Assembly (NCBI RefSeq): GCF_018687675.1
Contig: NZ_CP061302.1
Span: forward strand, 818,192-882,191
From: Polynucleobacter sp. MG-Unter2-18
GTDB taxonomy: Bacteria; Pseudomonadota; Gammaproteobacteria; Burkholderiales; Burkholderiaceae
Direction: 5' to 3'
Length of the DNA: 64,000 bases
The first letter of the stretch is position 1; every line of letters begins with the position of its first letter. A program made the translations under genes and the position numbers. Below the pieces are notes generated by a model, which worked only from the letters and a program-made list of their open reading frames with translations, was not told the DNA's origin and searched no databases. Shown piece by piece: positions 17,062-26,168 of this stretch.

Positions 17062-18579
17062 ATGTTTTTAAAAAGAGTATTGATTGGAGTTTTATCTATT
17101 TCAATCGCTGCGCCAACTGTATTTGCACAGTCGGCCCCAGCATCCTCCAAAAAGAAACCGAATGTTGTTTTCATTCTTGCAGATAACGTAGGCTATGGTG
17201 ATATGGGGCCTTACGGTGGCGGTGAATTACGAGGTGCTCCTACGCCACGCACTGATGAATTAGCCAAGAGTGGGCTGAAGCTGACCCAGTATTTGGTAGA
17301 GCCAGCATGCACACCATCTCGTGCTGCATTAATGACCGGGCAATACTCCATTCGGAATGGTTTGTCACTTGTTGCAGAAGCTGGTACTCCTAGCACTTTG
17401 CCAGGCAAAGCCTACACAATGGGTAAATTGTTTAAAGATGCAGGTTACGCAACGGCAATCTTTGGCAAATGGCATTTGGGCGCAGCACCTCAAAGCTTGC
17501 CTGGCGCTCATGGATTTGATCAGTATTATGGTTTGCCGCCGGATGTCTCTTGGGACTCTGCCACCTACGTTGCACAAGCCATACAAACACACTCCTATTC
17601 AAATGTACCCGCTAAGGTCTTGTATGAAAAAGGACCTTGGATTAGTCAGCAAAAAGGAAATGGACCGCTTGAGCGTGTGAAGCCATTTACGATGGAGGTC
17701 AGAGCAGAGATTGATAATGAATTGACAGAAAAATCAATTGCATTCATGAAGCAAGAGAATGCCGCTGGTAAACCATTCTTTCTTTATCTGCCGTTCTCAA
17801 TGGGTCACTCCCCCAATCTTTCCTCTAAACAATTTGCAGGAAAGTCTCGCATTGGTCAGTACGGCGACAAATTGATGGAAGGGGATTATCACGTTGGCCA
17901 AATCATGGATGCCCTCAAAGAAATGAATATTGAGGACAATACTATTTTGGTTTTTGCCTCTGATAATGGCAGTACCGGACAATACATGATGACTTATGAT
18001 CGATTGGGTTTGGGCGCTCCTGACATGGGGTCAAATGGACCGTTTCGAGGGGATTTAGGCGAGGCCACGGAAGGCGCTGTTCGGACTTTTTGCTTTATTC
18101 GCTGGCCTGGTCATATCGCTCCAAATACCTCTTCATATGCCATGTTTTCGATCATGGACTTTATGCCTACCTTTGCCGCTGTCTTAGGTGCTAAGCTACC
18201 AACAGATCGAGCCATTGATGGAGTCAATCAATTAGATACGCTTACTGGTAAGAACAAAATAGGTAATCGCGAACATTTAATGTCCTTTATTGGCGCAGAT
18301 TTAGTAGCAGTACGCTGGAAGCAGTGGAGAATGTATTTTAGGGATATGAATCGCACGGGCACTGGACAACAAATGCTTGGCGGAATAGCTGCTAATTCAG
18401 TTCCAATATACTACCCAAAGGTTTACAACATCGAAATGGATCCGCATGAAGATTTACAGTTAGTAAATTATGAATCCATTTCAGTTAACGCATTCAAAGT
18501 AATTCAAGAGTATCTTGCCTCGGTTAAGAAGTTCCCCAACCCTCCACCTGCTAACTTAACCAACTTTAATCAGCGTTAA
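17062..18579 (+). CDS. Second arylsulfatase, exported
   Basis: 505 aa. Signal peptide ending VFAQ, nearly the same leader as the preceding sulfatase. Motif C-T-P-S-R-A with Cys83 as the formylglycine site; NVVFILADNVGYGDMG holds the metal-binding Asp, and VFASDNGS the second metal block. It is a paralogue of the upstream gene with a different middle region, so the pair may act on different sulfate esters or in sequence. TAGGA lies upstream of the ATG, 32 bases after the previous stop. Confidence 0.93.
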   Translation: MFLKRVLIGVLSISIAAPTVFAQSAPASSKKKPNVVFILADNVGYGDMGPYGGGELRGAPTPRTDELAKSGLKLTQYLVEPACTPSRAALMTGQYSIRNGLSLVAEAGTPSTLPGKAYTMGKLFKDAGYATAIFGKWHLGAAPQSLPGAHGFDQYYGLPPDVSWDSATYVAQAIQTHSYSNVPAKVLYEKGPWISQQKGNGPLERVKPFTMEVRAEIDNELTEKSIAFMKQENAAGKPFFLYLPFSMGHSPNLSSKQFAGKSRIGQYGDKLMEGDYHVGQIMDALKEMNIEDNTILVFASDNGSTGQYMMTYDRLGLGAPDMGSNGPFRGDLGEATEGAVRTFCFIRWPGHIAPNTSSYAMFSIMDFMPTFAAVLGAKLPTDRAIDGVNQLDTLTGKNKIGNREHLMSFIGADLVAVRWKQWRMYFRDMNRTGTGQQMLGGIAANSVPIYYPKVYNIEMDPHEDLQLVNYESISVNAFKVIQEYLASVKKFPNPPPANLTNFNQR

Positions 18580-18592
18580 GAGGAAATATTGA

Positions 18593-19561
18593 GTGCATAG
18601 CCAGATTTGCAAAAGAGGTTTAGGAATTTTTTCTAAACTTTTTTTGATTTCAATCAGCTTCTTTTCGTCACAAGCACTATTGGCAGATGAGGGTGGAGTT
18701 CCCTTTTGGATGTCTGGTCAATACGCCAGTATGGCTGCAGTTCCATCACAACCTGGTTGGTCATTGGTATTGATGCCTTATGTCTATAGTGGTAGTGCAG
18801 ATAAATCAAAAAACTTTCAACATGGCCAAAGTGTTAATGCTGGCTTAAGCGCCAGAGAATCCATTTTCTTATTTCAGTTGGGATACTCAGCAGAGGAAAA
18901 GATCTTAGGCGGGCAGCCCTATGTTGGAGTAGGCTGGGGTCCTGGTTCCAATACCACTACAGCATTTACAAGCGTCTCAAGTCTAAATACTGAATTTAAT
19001 AAAGCAAATTCGGTAACAGGAAGTACTGATATATATCCCCTGGCCAGTTTGGCTTGGAATAAAGGTAATAATAATTTTATGACCTATGTGACTGGAGATA
19101 TACCAGTGGGTACCTATAGTGCAACCAGTCTTTCTAGTATTGGTATTGGTCATGCTGCAATGGATGCTGGTGGTGGTTACACTTATTTGAACAACACTAT
19201 AGGCTTAGAATTTTCTAGCGTGCTGGGTGCCACTTATAACTGGATGAACAATCAAACCAATTACAAGAATGGCATTGATTCCCACTTGGATTGGTCTATT
19301 TCACAATTTCTATCGCAAAATTGGCAGGTGGGTATTGCGGGATATGGCTACTATCAACTCACTGCGGACTCTGGTAGCGGAAATAGGGTAGGAGCCTTCA
19401 AATCCCAAGTTGCAGCCATTGGCCCACAAATTGGATATCTACTTAATATTGGTAAAAAACAAGCCTATATTAATTTACGTGCCTATAAAGAGTTCTGGGC
19501 GCAGAACCGAGTTGAAGGGTATGCCATGATTTCGACCATTAGCATCCCGTTAGGAAAGTAG
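18593..19561 (+). CDS. Outer membrane beta-barrel (MetA-pathway/transporter-like)
   Basis: 322 aa from a GTG preceded by AGAGGAAA. The signal peptide ends LLA. The mature chain alternates hydrophobic and polar residues with many Gly, Tyr and Trp, and ends in a strand (AMISTISIPLGK), as in small barrels of the phenol-degradation meta-pathway family (PF13557 type). Lying between sulfatases and their activating enzyme, it likely admits the sulfated substrate or releases product. Family assignment is by pattern only. Confidence 0.65.
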   Translation: MHSQICKRGLGIFSKLFLISISFFSSQALLADEGGVPFWMSGQYASMAAVPSQPGWSLVLMPYVYSGSADKSKNFQHGQSVNAGLSARESIFLFQLGYSAEEKILGGQPYVGVGWGPGSNTTTAFTSVSSLNTEFNKANSVTGSTDIYPLASLAWNKGNNNFMTYVTGDIPVGTYSATSLSSIGIGHAAMDAGGGYTYLNNTIGLEFSSVLGATYNWMNNQTNYKNGIDSHLDWSISQFLSQNWQVGIAGYGYYQLTADSGSGNRVGAFKSQVAAIGPQIGYLLNIGKKQAYINLRAYKEFWAQNRVEGYAMISTISIPLGK

Positions 19562-19565
19562 CAAG

Positions 19566-20690
19566 ATGAAAAATCTGCAGGGTCGCGTGTTGCTGATTGC
19601 AGTTCTTGCAGCTTTCGGATTAGGTTCTTATTTACTCTGGACTAATTTCTTTTCTAAGCCTCAGCAAGCTATTTCAGAAATCCGTTTAGGTGATGGCGTT
19701 AATGGCCCAAAAGGTATGGCTTGGGTTCCTGGTGGTGAATTTTTAATGGGTAGTGATCATAAAAAAGCGCAAGCCAATGAGAAGCCTACACATAAAGTGA
19801 AGGTGTCTGGATTTTGGATGGATACCACTCATGTCACTAATGATCAATTCGCACAATTTGTAAAAGAAACCAATTACAAAACCACCGCAGAGCAAGTTCC
19901 CGATTGGGAAACCATTCGCGTACAACTTCCACCAGGAACTCCTAAGCCGCCAGCCTCAGTATTTGTAGCTGGAGCAATGGTTTTTGTTGGTACAAAGACC
20001 AAAGTTAATCTGAATGACTACTCTCAATGGTGGGCCTATGTGCCTGGTGCAAATTGGCGGCATCCAACTGGCCCAAAAAGTAATATTGATGGCAAAGGCA
20101 ATCATCCAGTAGTTCAAGTGAGTTACGAAGATGCTTTGGCATACGCCAAGTGGGCTGGAAAGAGATTGCCTACCGAAGCAGAATGGGAGTTTGCGGCTCG
20201 AGGAGGCTTAAATCAAGCAACCTATGTATGGGGCGACCAACTAGAGCAAGAGGGTAAGCTGCCAGCCAATATTTGGGATGTAAAAAAGCAAGCATTCCCG
20301 GTAGTGAGTCCAGTCATAAGTCCTAAAGCTGGCGGCGCAATCGGTACCAGTTCCGTTGGGACATATCCTCAAAATGGGTATGGCTTGTTTGATATGACTG
20401 GTAATGCTTGGCAATGGGCTGCCGATTGGTATCGCGCTGATTATTTTGCAATACAAGCTAAGGAGTATGGAAATAGCGTTGTGAATAATCCTCTTGGACC
20501 TAGTAATTCGTATGATCCTGATGATTATGGCGTTCCACCCAATGCCCCAAAACGGGTCATTCGTGGTGGATCCTTTTTATGCAATGAAGATTACTGCCAG
20601 TCGTATCGTCCAAGCGCACGTCGGGGTGCAGATCCATATAGCCCTATGTCGCATTTAGGATTTCGATTGGTAAAAGACTCCTTACAGTAA
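19566..20690 (+). CDS. Formylglycine-generating enzyme (sulfatase activator)
   Basis: 374 aa. N-terminal membrane anchor (LLIAVLAAFGLGSYLLW), then the SUMF1/FGE domain: GMAWVPGGEFLMGSD, NHPVVQVSYEDALAYAKWAGKRLPTEAEWEFAARGG, and GGSFLCNEDYCQSYRPSAR with Cys339 and Cys344, the two copper-binding catalytic cysteines, ending HLGFR. It oxidises the sulfatase Cys to formylglycine, so it should activate both upstream sulfatases. It follows the barrel gene by four bases. In Gram-negatives FGE usually acts on unfolded chains; here it appears membrane-tethered, possibly acting on the periplasmic side. Confidence 0.93.
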   Translation: MKNLQGRVLLIAVLAAFGLGSYLLWTNFFSKPQQAISEIRLGDGVNGPKGMAWVPGGEFLMGSDHKKAQANEKPTHKVKVSGFWMDTTHVTNDQFAQFVKETNYKTTAEQVPDWETIRVQLPPGTPKPPASVFVAGAMVFVGTKTKVNLNDYSQWWAYVPGANWRHPTGPKSNIDGKGNHPVVQVSYEDALAYAKWAGKRLPTEAEWEFAARGGLNQATYVWGDQLEQEGKLPANIWDVKKQAFPVVSPVISPKAGGAIGTSSVGTYPQNGYGLFDMTGNAWQWAADWYRADYFAIQAKEYGNSVVNNPLGPSNSYDPDDYGVPPNAPKRVIRGGSFLCNEDYCQSYRPSARRGADPYSPMSHLGFRLVKDSLQ

Positions 20691-20799
20691 GATGCACATT
20701 AATATTAGGAGGCAGTATTTACTGAGGTAAAAATTATCAATTCTCCTATTTCCCCTCCAGTTGCCACTAGCCTCAAATCTGTCAAACAGTAATTAACTC

Positions 20800-22488
20800 A
20801 TGAAAATTCTTAAACTGCATTTAGCCGCATGCTTACTTTTGATTGCCACCCAAGTCTTTGCCGACAATGCAGCGATTTATTTCAATGGCGACATCCTGAC
20901 GATGGAGGGTGATAAGCCACAGTATGTTGAAGCGGTTGTGGTAAAGAGTAAGAAGATTACTTTTGTTGGCAATCTGCGAGACGCTTTAAATGGAGCCGGC
21001 GCTAATCCAGTAATGCAGGATTTAAAAGGTCAAACTCTATTACCGGGATTTATAGATGCTTGGGGCCACTTTACTCTGATTGCTCAGAACACTCTCGCTG
21101 TCAATCTGGGGTACTTTTCAAAAAATCCGCCGAAAACTACTAAGCAGCTAATAGACCGCTTGAAAGCAGAAGCAAGGCCATTTAATGGTTGGATTATTGG
21201 CGCAGAGTATGCAGACGCTTTTCTTACCGATGGTCCTTTAACCATTGCTCAGTTAGATGTAGCATTTCCGAATCAACCAGTATTTGTTAATAATATTTCT
21301 ACCCTTACCGGGATTGTGAATACTGCGGGACTAAATAAGCTAGGATTTACCAAAGCCACTAAAGTCAAACAAGGTATGCTGCCCGTTGATCCAAAGACAG
21401 GAAAACTCACTGGTGAGTTGATTGGTGATCCTAATTTCGAGGCAACAGCGAAGGTATTCGGTAAGTATTCTCAAGATTTAATGATGGAAACTTATCGCAA
21501 AGCCGAACAGATCTATGTCTCAAATGGATACACTACTGCGCAAAGTTATGAAACTACGATTCAAGATATTAGTAATATGCGCCAAGCAGTTGATCGTAAT
21601 GTGATCAGCTTAGACCTGATTGCGCTTCCCACCTATGATGTGGTTGATCAACTGCTTGCAACTAATAAAAATTATCCTTTTGGAGTCTATACCAAGGGTG
21701 ATGGCGGCTTTAAGGTTGCTGGAATATTGGTTTCTACAGACGGTGCGCCACAATTGCGTTTGGCCTATTTCACCAAGCCTTATAACGACACTACAGGATT
21801 TCCAAAAGAATGGCGCGGTATGGCTGTTGCTTCCCAGGATTTGGTTAATAAGTACGCAAAGTTAGCTTATGAAAAAAATATCCAGTATTTCGGCTATTCC
21901 AATGGCGATGCTGGTATTGATATGGCGCTTTCTGGAATTTCTAAAGCAATAAAAGAAACGGGCGTTACTGAAGATCGTAGATCAGTGATCTCTCATTCAT
22001 TCTTTGTTCGTGATGATCAACTCGACCAATACAAGGCCAATAAAATCTTGCCCCAATTCATGCCTAACCACATCTGGATGTATGGGGAAGTGTATAGACG
22101 GATTCTGGGGGACGAGAGAGCTAACAATATGGTTCCACTCAATTTGGCTAAGAAAAAAGGAATGCAATTTGGCCTTCACAATGACACGCCTTCATCTGGC
22201 CCCAGTGCATTGTTCACGATTTGGACTGCGGTTAATCGCAAGACCTATGGAGGCAGTACTTTAGGACCCAATCAACGCATAGATCCATATACCGCTCTGC
22301 GTGGCTTTACTGCTATGCCTGCATATCAGTACAAAGAAGAGGCATCAAAGGGCACTATTACAGCTGGAAAACTTGCGGATATGGTGATTCTTGACCGCAA
22401 TCCAATGAAAGTGGACCCAATGGAAATTAAGGATATTCAGATTGTGAAGACCATTAAGAATGGTAAGGATTTGTTTATTCGTCCATAG
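20800..22488 (+). CDS. Exported amidohydrolase (YtcJ-like)
   Basis: 562 aa. Signal peptide ending VFAD. Amidohydrolase 3 family: N-terminal AAIYFNGDILTMEG, then LPGFIDAWGHF, where the usual HxH metal motif reads D-A-W-G-H, so the first His is replaced by Trp. C-terminal block GKLADMVILDRNPMKV is typical of the composite domain. Substrate unknown; related enzymes cut amides, imides or ring C-N bonds. It is 110 bases after the FGE gene and reads the same way, so it belongs to the same cargo module. The altered metal motif makes activity uncertain. Confidence 0.78.
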   Translation: MKILKLHLAACLLLIATQVFADNAAIYFNGDILTMEGDKPQYVEAVVVKSKKITFVGNLRDALNGAGANPVMQDLKGQTLLPGFIDAWGHFTLIAQNTLAVNLGYFSKNPPKTTKQLIDRLKAEARPFNGWIIGAEYADAFLTDGPLTIAQLDVAFPNQPVFVNNISTLTGIVNTAGLNKLGFTKATKVKQGMLPVDPKTGKLTGELIGDPNFEATAKVFGKYSQDLMMETYRKAEQIYVSNGYTTAQSYETTIQDISNMRQAVDRNVISLDLIALPTYDVVDQLLATNKNYPFGVYTKGDGGFKVAGILVSTDGAPQLRLAYFTKPYNDTTGFPKEWRGMAVASQDLVNKYAKLAYEKNIQYFGYSNGDAGIDMALSGISKAIKETGVTEDRRSVISHSFFVRDDQLDQYKANKILPQFMPNHIWMYGEVYRRILGDERANNMVPLNLAKKKGMQFGLHNDTPSSGPSALFTIWTAVNRKTYGGSTLGPNQRIDPYTALRGFTAMPAYQYKEEASKGTITAGKLADMVILDRNPMKVDPMEIKDIQIVKTIKNGKDLFIRP

Positions 22489-22630
22489 TTGGACAAATTG
22501 TTTTTTTGAGGTTAACTAAACTTCGTGCGATAGATTGCTTTGTGATTAGCAACAGCCCATCGCGGCCCTGACGCTGTAATGTCGGTTTAACCGACACTAA
22601 TTAATTCAGGTCGCCCAAAGACCCCAAACT

Positions 22631-22755
22631 GCATTGCACAGTTTATTACACAGTCCCGATTTATTAATCTAAGTCATTGAAATATATAGACATTCCAGTA
22701 GCCACGAATTCTTCTAAGGCGTAGGTCGCACGTTCGAATCGTGCTGGGCAGGCCA
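22631..22755 (+). repeat. Composite site A: 80-bp arm plus tRNA-Arg 3' half
   Basis: First of three copies of a 125-bp unit. Positions 22631-22710 are an arm containing GCACAGTTTATTACACAG, with CACAG twice at a 12-base step. Positions 22711-22755 are identical to tRNA-Arg from the first anticodon-loop base to CCA. The arm is about 90% identical to site B by eye and has exactly the same length. It closes the sulfatase module; the next gene ends 17 bases to the right. It looks like an integrase attachment site. The stretch 22489-22771 holds no gene. Confidence 0.85.
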
Positions 22756-22771
22756 AAAATTCTGCATCCCT

Positions 22772-23683
22772 TTAGACTTTACAAAAAAGAGCTATCTCAT
22801 TGATAGCGCTCCTTGCAGTTTGTAAATATGTAGCCTGTAAGTGAAATACATGCCATCTCTCTTTATAAATTTGTAACGTGGTATTAATCTTAAATTCCTC
22901 AGCAACTTCAGCAAGTTTCAATGAGTCAGCTAGAAGTATTTCTTCGCTACCAACTTGTATCAGTAAGGGCGGAAATCCACTGAGATCCTGTGAAAGCGGA
23001 CTGTGATAGATATCTTTTGAGTCATATTTGTACCAATCAAAAGCCTGTTTCATTAACCCTATCGAAATCATTGGGTCAATCTCTTTTGCAAGTTCAGTTA
23101 TTGGACTCCGAACCTCAAAATCTGTAACGGGAGATATTAAAAATATCTTATTGGGTAGCAAGAGTCCTAGCTTCTTTAGTTTGAGTGCTAGCGCCAGTGC
23201 AAGGCTACCTCCAGCTGAGTCTCCGCCAATGATGATTTGATTAGCAGTAAATCCAATTTCGATTAATTTGAGGTAGCAATCTAATACATTAGAAAGACCT
23301 TCCGGGTATTTATATTCAGGCGCAAGCTTATAGTCTGGAGTCCATATCGAGTAGCCTGTAAGCATTGCAAGTCTGGTTGTAATCGATCTATGTGTTTTTG
23401 GGCTTCCGAGGCAAAATGCACCGCCATGGATATATAAAATTACCTTATCGGTTTTTTTGTTAGGTGGGTTAAGAATTTCGACGCTGAAATCTTTCAAGCT
23501 AATAAATTCTCTCTTCATACCTTTGATACCAAAGAGTAAAGGGGTGATCATCCCCAGTATGAATCGCTGGGTTTTAACACTTTGAGGCGGCCGTATAAAT
23601 TTCTTGAAAACTAGCTTTATAAGTGACCTTAAACAAAAAGAGCTAATACTTTCAATGAGATTGTTTGGTGGATTTATTTCCAT
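22772..23683 (-). CDS. Alpha/beta hydrolase (hormone-sensitive lipase-type esterase)
   Basis: 303 aa from the ATG at 23683; an in-frame TTG at 23698 is possible. Esterase family IV marks: oxyanion-hole motif HGGAFCLG, nucleophile elbow GDSAGG, and a late His in KERWHVFH. It likely cleaves short-chain esters in the cytoplasm or at the membrane. The stop is only 17 bases from site A, so it is the first gene inside the second module and reads towards the site. Confidence 0.88.
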   Translation of the reverse strand: MEINPPNNLIESISSFCLRSLIKLVFKKFIRPPQSVKTQRFILGMITPLLFGIKGMKREFISLKDFSVEILNPPNKKTDKVILYIHGGAFCLGSPKTHRSITTRLAMLTGYSIWTPDYKLAPEYKYPEGLSNVLDCYLKLIEIGFTANQIIIGGDSAGGSLALALALKLKKLGLLLPNKIFLISPVTDFEVRSPITELAKEIDPMISIGLMKQAFDWYKYDSKDIYHSPLSQDLSGFPPLLIQVGSEEILLADSLKLAEVAEEFKINTTLQIYKERWHVFHLQATYLQTARSAINEIALFCKV

Positions 23684-23776
23684 TGAAAAAATTTTCAATT
23701 AATGACACATTAGCAGAGAGTGCACATTCAAAAACCTATCCATGCGCCTAGTTTTAAACCTGAAAAAAATCTAGAG

Positions 23777-24424
23777 CTACTGAAGTTTAGAGCGCTTTAG
23801 GCATAGACCATAACTACTCAAATACAAGGTTAGCCCATTTAATAAATGCCATAACCAATGCGAACCACCAATAGAGTCACATAGGGACATATCAATTTGA
23901 CGACTCAGTAGGGAGGCTGGAAAAACAATGACCGCCATCCATAAGAAACGAGCCGCTGACAGATTCGAGTATTGGGTGGCCAATGCATACATAATCAGCG
24001 CCAACCAAGCGCCTAGGTACATGCCAGGGGGTAACCAAGGTAGAGCGGGATTTAAGTAAGTTATTAATAATTGAGCTAAAACAATGCTGAGGATGAGTAG
24101 GATAACTGACCCCGACTGAATCAACATCGAGTTTCTCGACCATTGCTTGGGGATGAGAAATGCAAAGGTTACTAAATAGAGTGCTATTGCTAAGACATCA
24201 ATTAGACCAGTAAGGCGATTTGCAAAAGTATGAAAGCTAAAACTACCTAGGCCAATGAAGATTATCAAAATAGCCATTAGTTTGGAGCGGGAAGATCTTA
24301 GGCGCCACAGAAAAAATCCTGCCACGATGAATGACAGGTTGCTCATGGCATTAATGGGCTCAGCCCAAAAACTTGCATCTAAGCGCTCACAATAGATATC
24401 TACAGAATTGAACCAAGAATTCAT
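23777..24424 (-). CDS. Ceramidase-like integral membrane protein
   Basis: 215 aa with about seven hydrophobic segments. N-terminal VDIYCERLDASFWAEPINAMSNLSF and SFSFHTFANRLTGLIDVLAI match the alkaline ceramidase/PAQR-like hydrolase superfamily, whose metal site uses conserved His, Asp and Ser. In eukaryotes these cut ceramide; bacterial substrates are mostly unknown, so hydrolysis of a membrane lipid amide is the inference. Same strand as the esterase downstream, 93 bases away. Confidence 0.75.
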   Translation of the reverse strand: MNSWFNSVDIYCERLDASFWAEPINAMSNLSFIVAGFFLWRLRSSRSKLMAILIIFIGLGSFSFHTFANRLTGLIDVLAIALYLVTFAFLIPKQWSRNSMLIQSGSVILLILSIVLAQLLITYLNPALPWLPPGMYLGAWLALIMYALATQYSNLSAARFLWMAVIVFPASLLSRQIDMSLCDSIGGSHWLWHLLNGLTLYLSSYGLCLKRSKLQ

Positions 24425-24495
24425 AAAGGGTATCTTAATGGAGCATCAAGAGACTAATGCAATCCCCTGCATAAGCACTTTGCCATTCCGGCATA

Positions 24496-24522
24496 AAGAA
24501 AAAAGCCATCACATGGATGGCT
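24496..24522 (-). terminator. Rho-independent terminator for the small-protein pair
   Basis: AGCCATC/GATGGCT stem (24504-24522) with a five-base loop, followed on the minus strand by a T-rich run. It lies 20 bases past the stop of the 34-aa gene and would end transcripts from 24824. Confidence 0.75.
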
Positions 24523-24541
24523 AGATAACAGAAATTAGGGT

Positions 24542-24646
24542 TTACGCATAAAAGCACAAGATAAAAATTACGGCCAATAAGGCGGTGCATGAAAGAGTCA
24601 GATATGTGCCTCGTCCTGGGGTGTGAAACAAAATATCCTTATTCAT
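24542..24646 (-). CDS. 34-aa single-helix membrane protein
   Basis: ATG at 24646 with CCGGAG eight bases upstream. The product has a polar N-terminus (NKDILFHTPGRGTY) and one hydrophobic helix (LTLSCTALLAVIFILCFYA). The start overlaps the end of the preceding 61-aa gene by eight bases, giving coupled translation, and a good terminator follows. The tight arrangement supports a real gene despite its size. No family recognised. Confidence 0.55.
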   Translation of the reverse strand: MNKDILFHTPGRGTYLTLSCTALLAVIFILCFYA

Positions 24647-24824
24647 AATTTACTCCGGACTGAAATGAGCGATCATTGGGCTCATCAAAATCAAATAAGA
24701 AGTTATTTTTGCGTCGCCGCAGATGTTTGATGATCAGCCGATCTTTTGGACGCTCTTCCAGGTTTAACTTTCTACTAAAACTTTTGAGTTCAAATAGTTT
24801 TGCATTACTTTTGTTCACTTGCAT
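24639..24824 (-). CDS. 61-aa basic protein, unknown
   Basis: ATG at 24824 with AAGGAG nine bases upstream; the in-frame TTG at 24830 lies too close to that site. The product is rich in Lys/Arg with a strongly basic centre (RLIIKHLRRRKNNF) and an acidic C-terminus. Its stop overlaps the start of the 34-aa membrane protein. The pair could be a regulatory or toxin-antitoxin-like duo by size and coupling, but no family is recognised and nothing more supports that. The 259 bases to the next gene are A/T-rich and empty. Confidence 0.55.
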   Translation of the reverse strand: MQVNKSNAKLFELKSFSRKLNLEERPKDRLIIKHLRRRKNNFLFDFDEPNDRSFQSGVNYE

Positions 24825-25083
24825 GGCCAAAATCTCCTTGAAAAATGATTGAAGACGTTATATTCCAGGGAAAATGTTCCTGGGAAGTTATTTAACAGCT
24901 GTCATATGAAATTTTAATGGCACTCTAGACACAAATAATCAGACTTTTATTGTTGCATGGCCGCATTTCAATCAAGGATAATTGTTTTGACAGGTAAGTA
25001 ATAATTCACAATACCTAAATTACTATTACTTAATAATTTATCTGTATAAAGAGGCTGTCATATAGATTTTGTAGAATTGAAAC

Positions 25084-25299
25084 ATGCAATTAAAAGTAAT
25101 CGACAGCTTTTTAGCTAAAACAGTTCTTGATGATGACGTAATTGGGCTCACGCCTTTAAAGGCGGGGCGATACCCAATCAAGGCGATTGAAGATGAGCAA
25201 TATGAGGTTGCCAAATCAAAGACCACAGTTTGCTATCTCACAAGTCATGAGCTTGAGCAAGTCATTAAATCGAAGGCTGCTGTCATCATCAATGAGTGA
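25084..25299 (+). CDS. 71-aa protein, unknown
   Basis: Starts at an ATG without a strong ribosome site. Mixed alpha/beta composition: VIDSFLAKTVLDDDVIGLTPLKAGRY, then YEVAKSKTTVCYLTSHELEQVI. No signal peptide or membrane helix. It lies between the minus-strand small pair and the glutamine amidotransferase gene, in the second cargo module. I do not recognise it. Confidence 0.5.
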   Translation: MQLKVIDSFLAKTVLDDDVIGLTPLKAGRYPIKAIEDEQYEVAKSKTTVCYLTSHELEQVIKSKAAVIINE

Positions 25300-25357
25300 T
25301 GTTGATTCGATTTGCTTAGGATGTTTTAATCTGTGGCCTTACACGAGGAGTTAATAC

Positions 25358-26149
25358 ATGTGTCGATGGATGGCCTACGCTGGAGAAAAGATTTATCTAG
25401 AAAATCTTCTTTTTTTGCAAAAGAATTCACTGATCTCCCAAAGCCTTAAAGCTACAAAATCTAGCTTTACCACCAATGGTGATGGTTTTGGGGTAGCTTG
25501 GTATGGGGGTAAAAAAACTCCGGGACTATTTAAGGATGTTTTACCTGCATGGAATGATGAGAATTTAAGACAGCTGAGTCAGCATGTCAAAAGTGGTCTA
25601 TTTTTAGCTCACGTACGGGCTACTACAGGTACCAGTATCTCCCGAGCTAATTGTCACCCTTACACATATGGCAAATGGAGCTTTATGCATAATGGCCAAA
25701 TTGGACATTGGCAATTTCTGCGCCGAGATATTGAGTCTTTGATTTCAAAGGATTATTATAATCACCGACTAGGCACCACAGATAGTGAGGCTTTTTTCTT
25801 GCTAGCGCTTTCTTGTGGATTGGAGAAAGACCCTATACGCGGCATCAAAAAGGCAATCGAAAAGGTCATCTCTCTTTTAGAGGCTAATGGGGCAACTGAA
25901 CCGTTTAGATTTTCAGCAGCCCTAAGTGATGGTAAATCTATTTGGGCTTTTAGATATTCAAGTGATCAGCAGTCACCATCCCTTTTTTATGGGACGCCTG
26001 ATTTACATAAAAAACAAGCTCAATCGAAGATGATTAACACGATTGCGTCTGAGCCATTTGACGATGATTCAGATCATTGGACTGCGGTGGGGGAGTCTAA
26101 AATTATTTTATGGAAAAACAAGGCGGTTTCAATTAGTCCGCTTTTCTAA
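25358..26149 (+). CDS. Class II glutamine amidotransferase (YafJ/EgtC-like)
   Basis: 263 aa. Starts MCRWMAYAG, placing Cys2 as the Ntn nucleophile after Met removal. NGDGFGVAWYG, LFLAHVRATTGT, NCHPYTYGKWSFMHNGQIG and GTTDSEAFFLL blocks are those of the YafJ/EgtC group. The fold hydrolyses glutamine or gamma-glutamyl amides; EgtC does so in ergothioneine synthesis, but no other egt gene is here. ACGAGG lies upstream of the ATG. It is followed by the phosphodiesterase gene after 19 bases. Confidence 0.88.
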   Translation: MCRWMAYAGEKIYLENLLFLQKNSLISQSLKATKSSFTTNGDGFGVAWYGGKKTPGLFKDVLPAWNDENLRQLSQHVKSGLFLAHVRATTGTSISRANCHPYTYGKWSFMHNGQIGHWQFLRRDIESLISKDYYNHRLGTTDSEAFFLLALSCGLEKDPIRGIKKAIEKVISLLEANGATEPFRFSAALSDGKSIWAFRYSSDQQSPSLFYGTPDLHKKQAQSKMINTIASEPFDDDSDHWTAVGESKIILWKNKAVSISPLF

Positions 26150-26168
26150 TGTGTCTAATAAGATAAAC

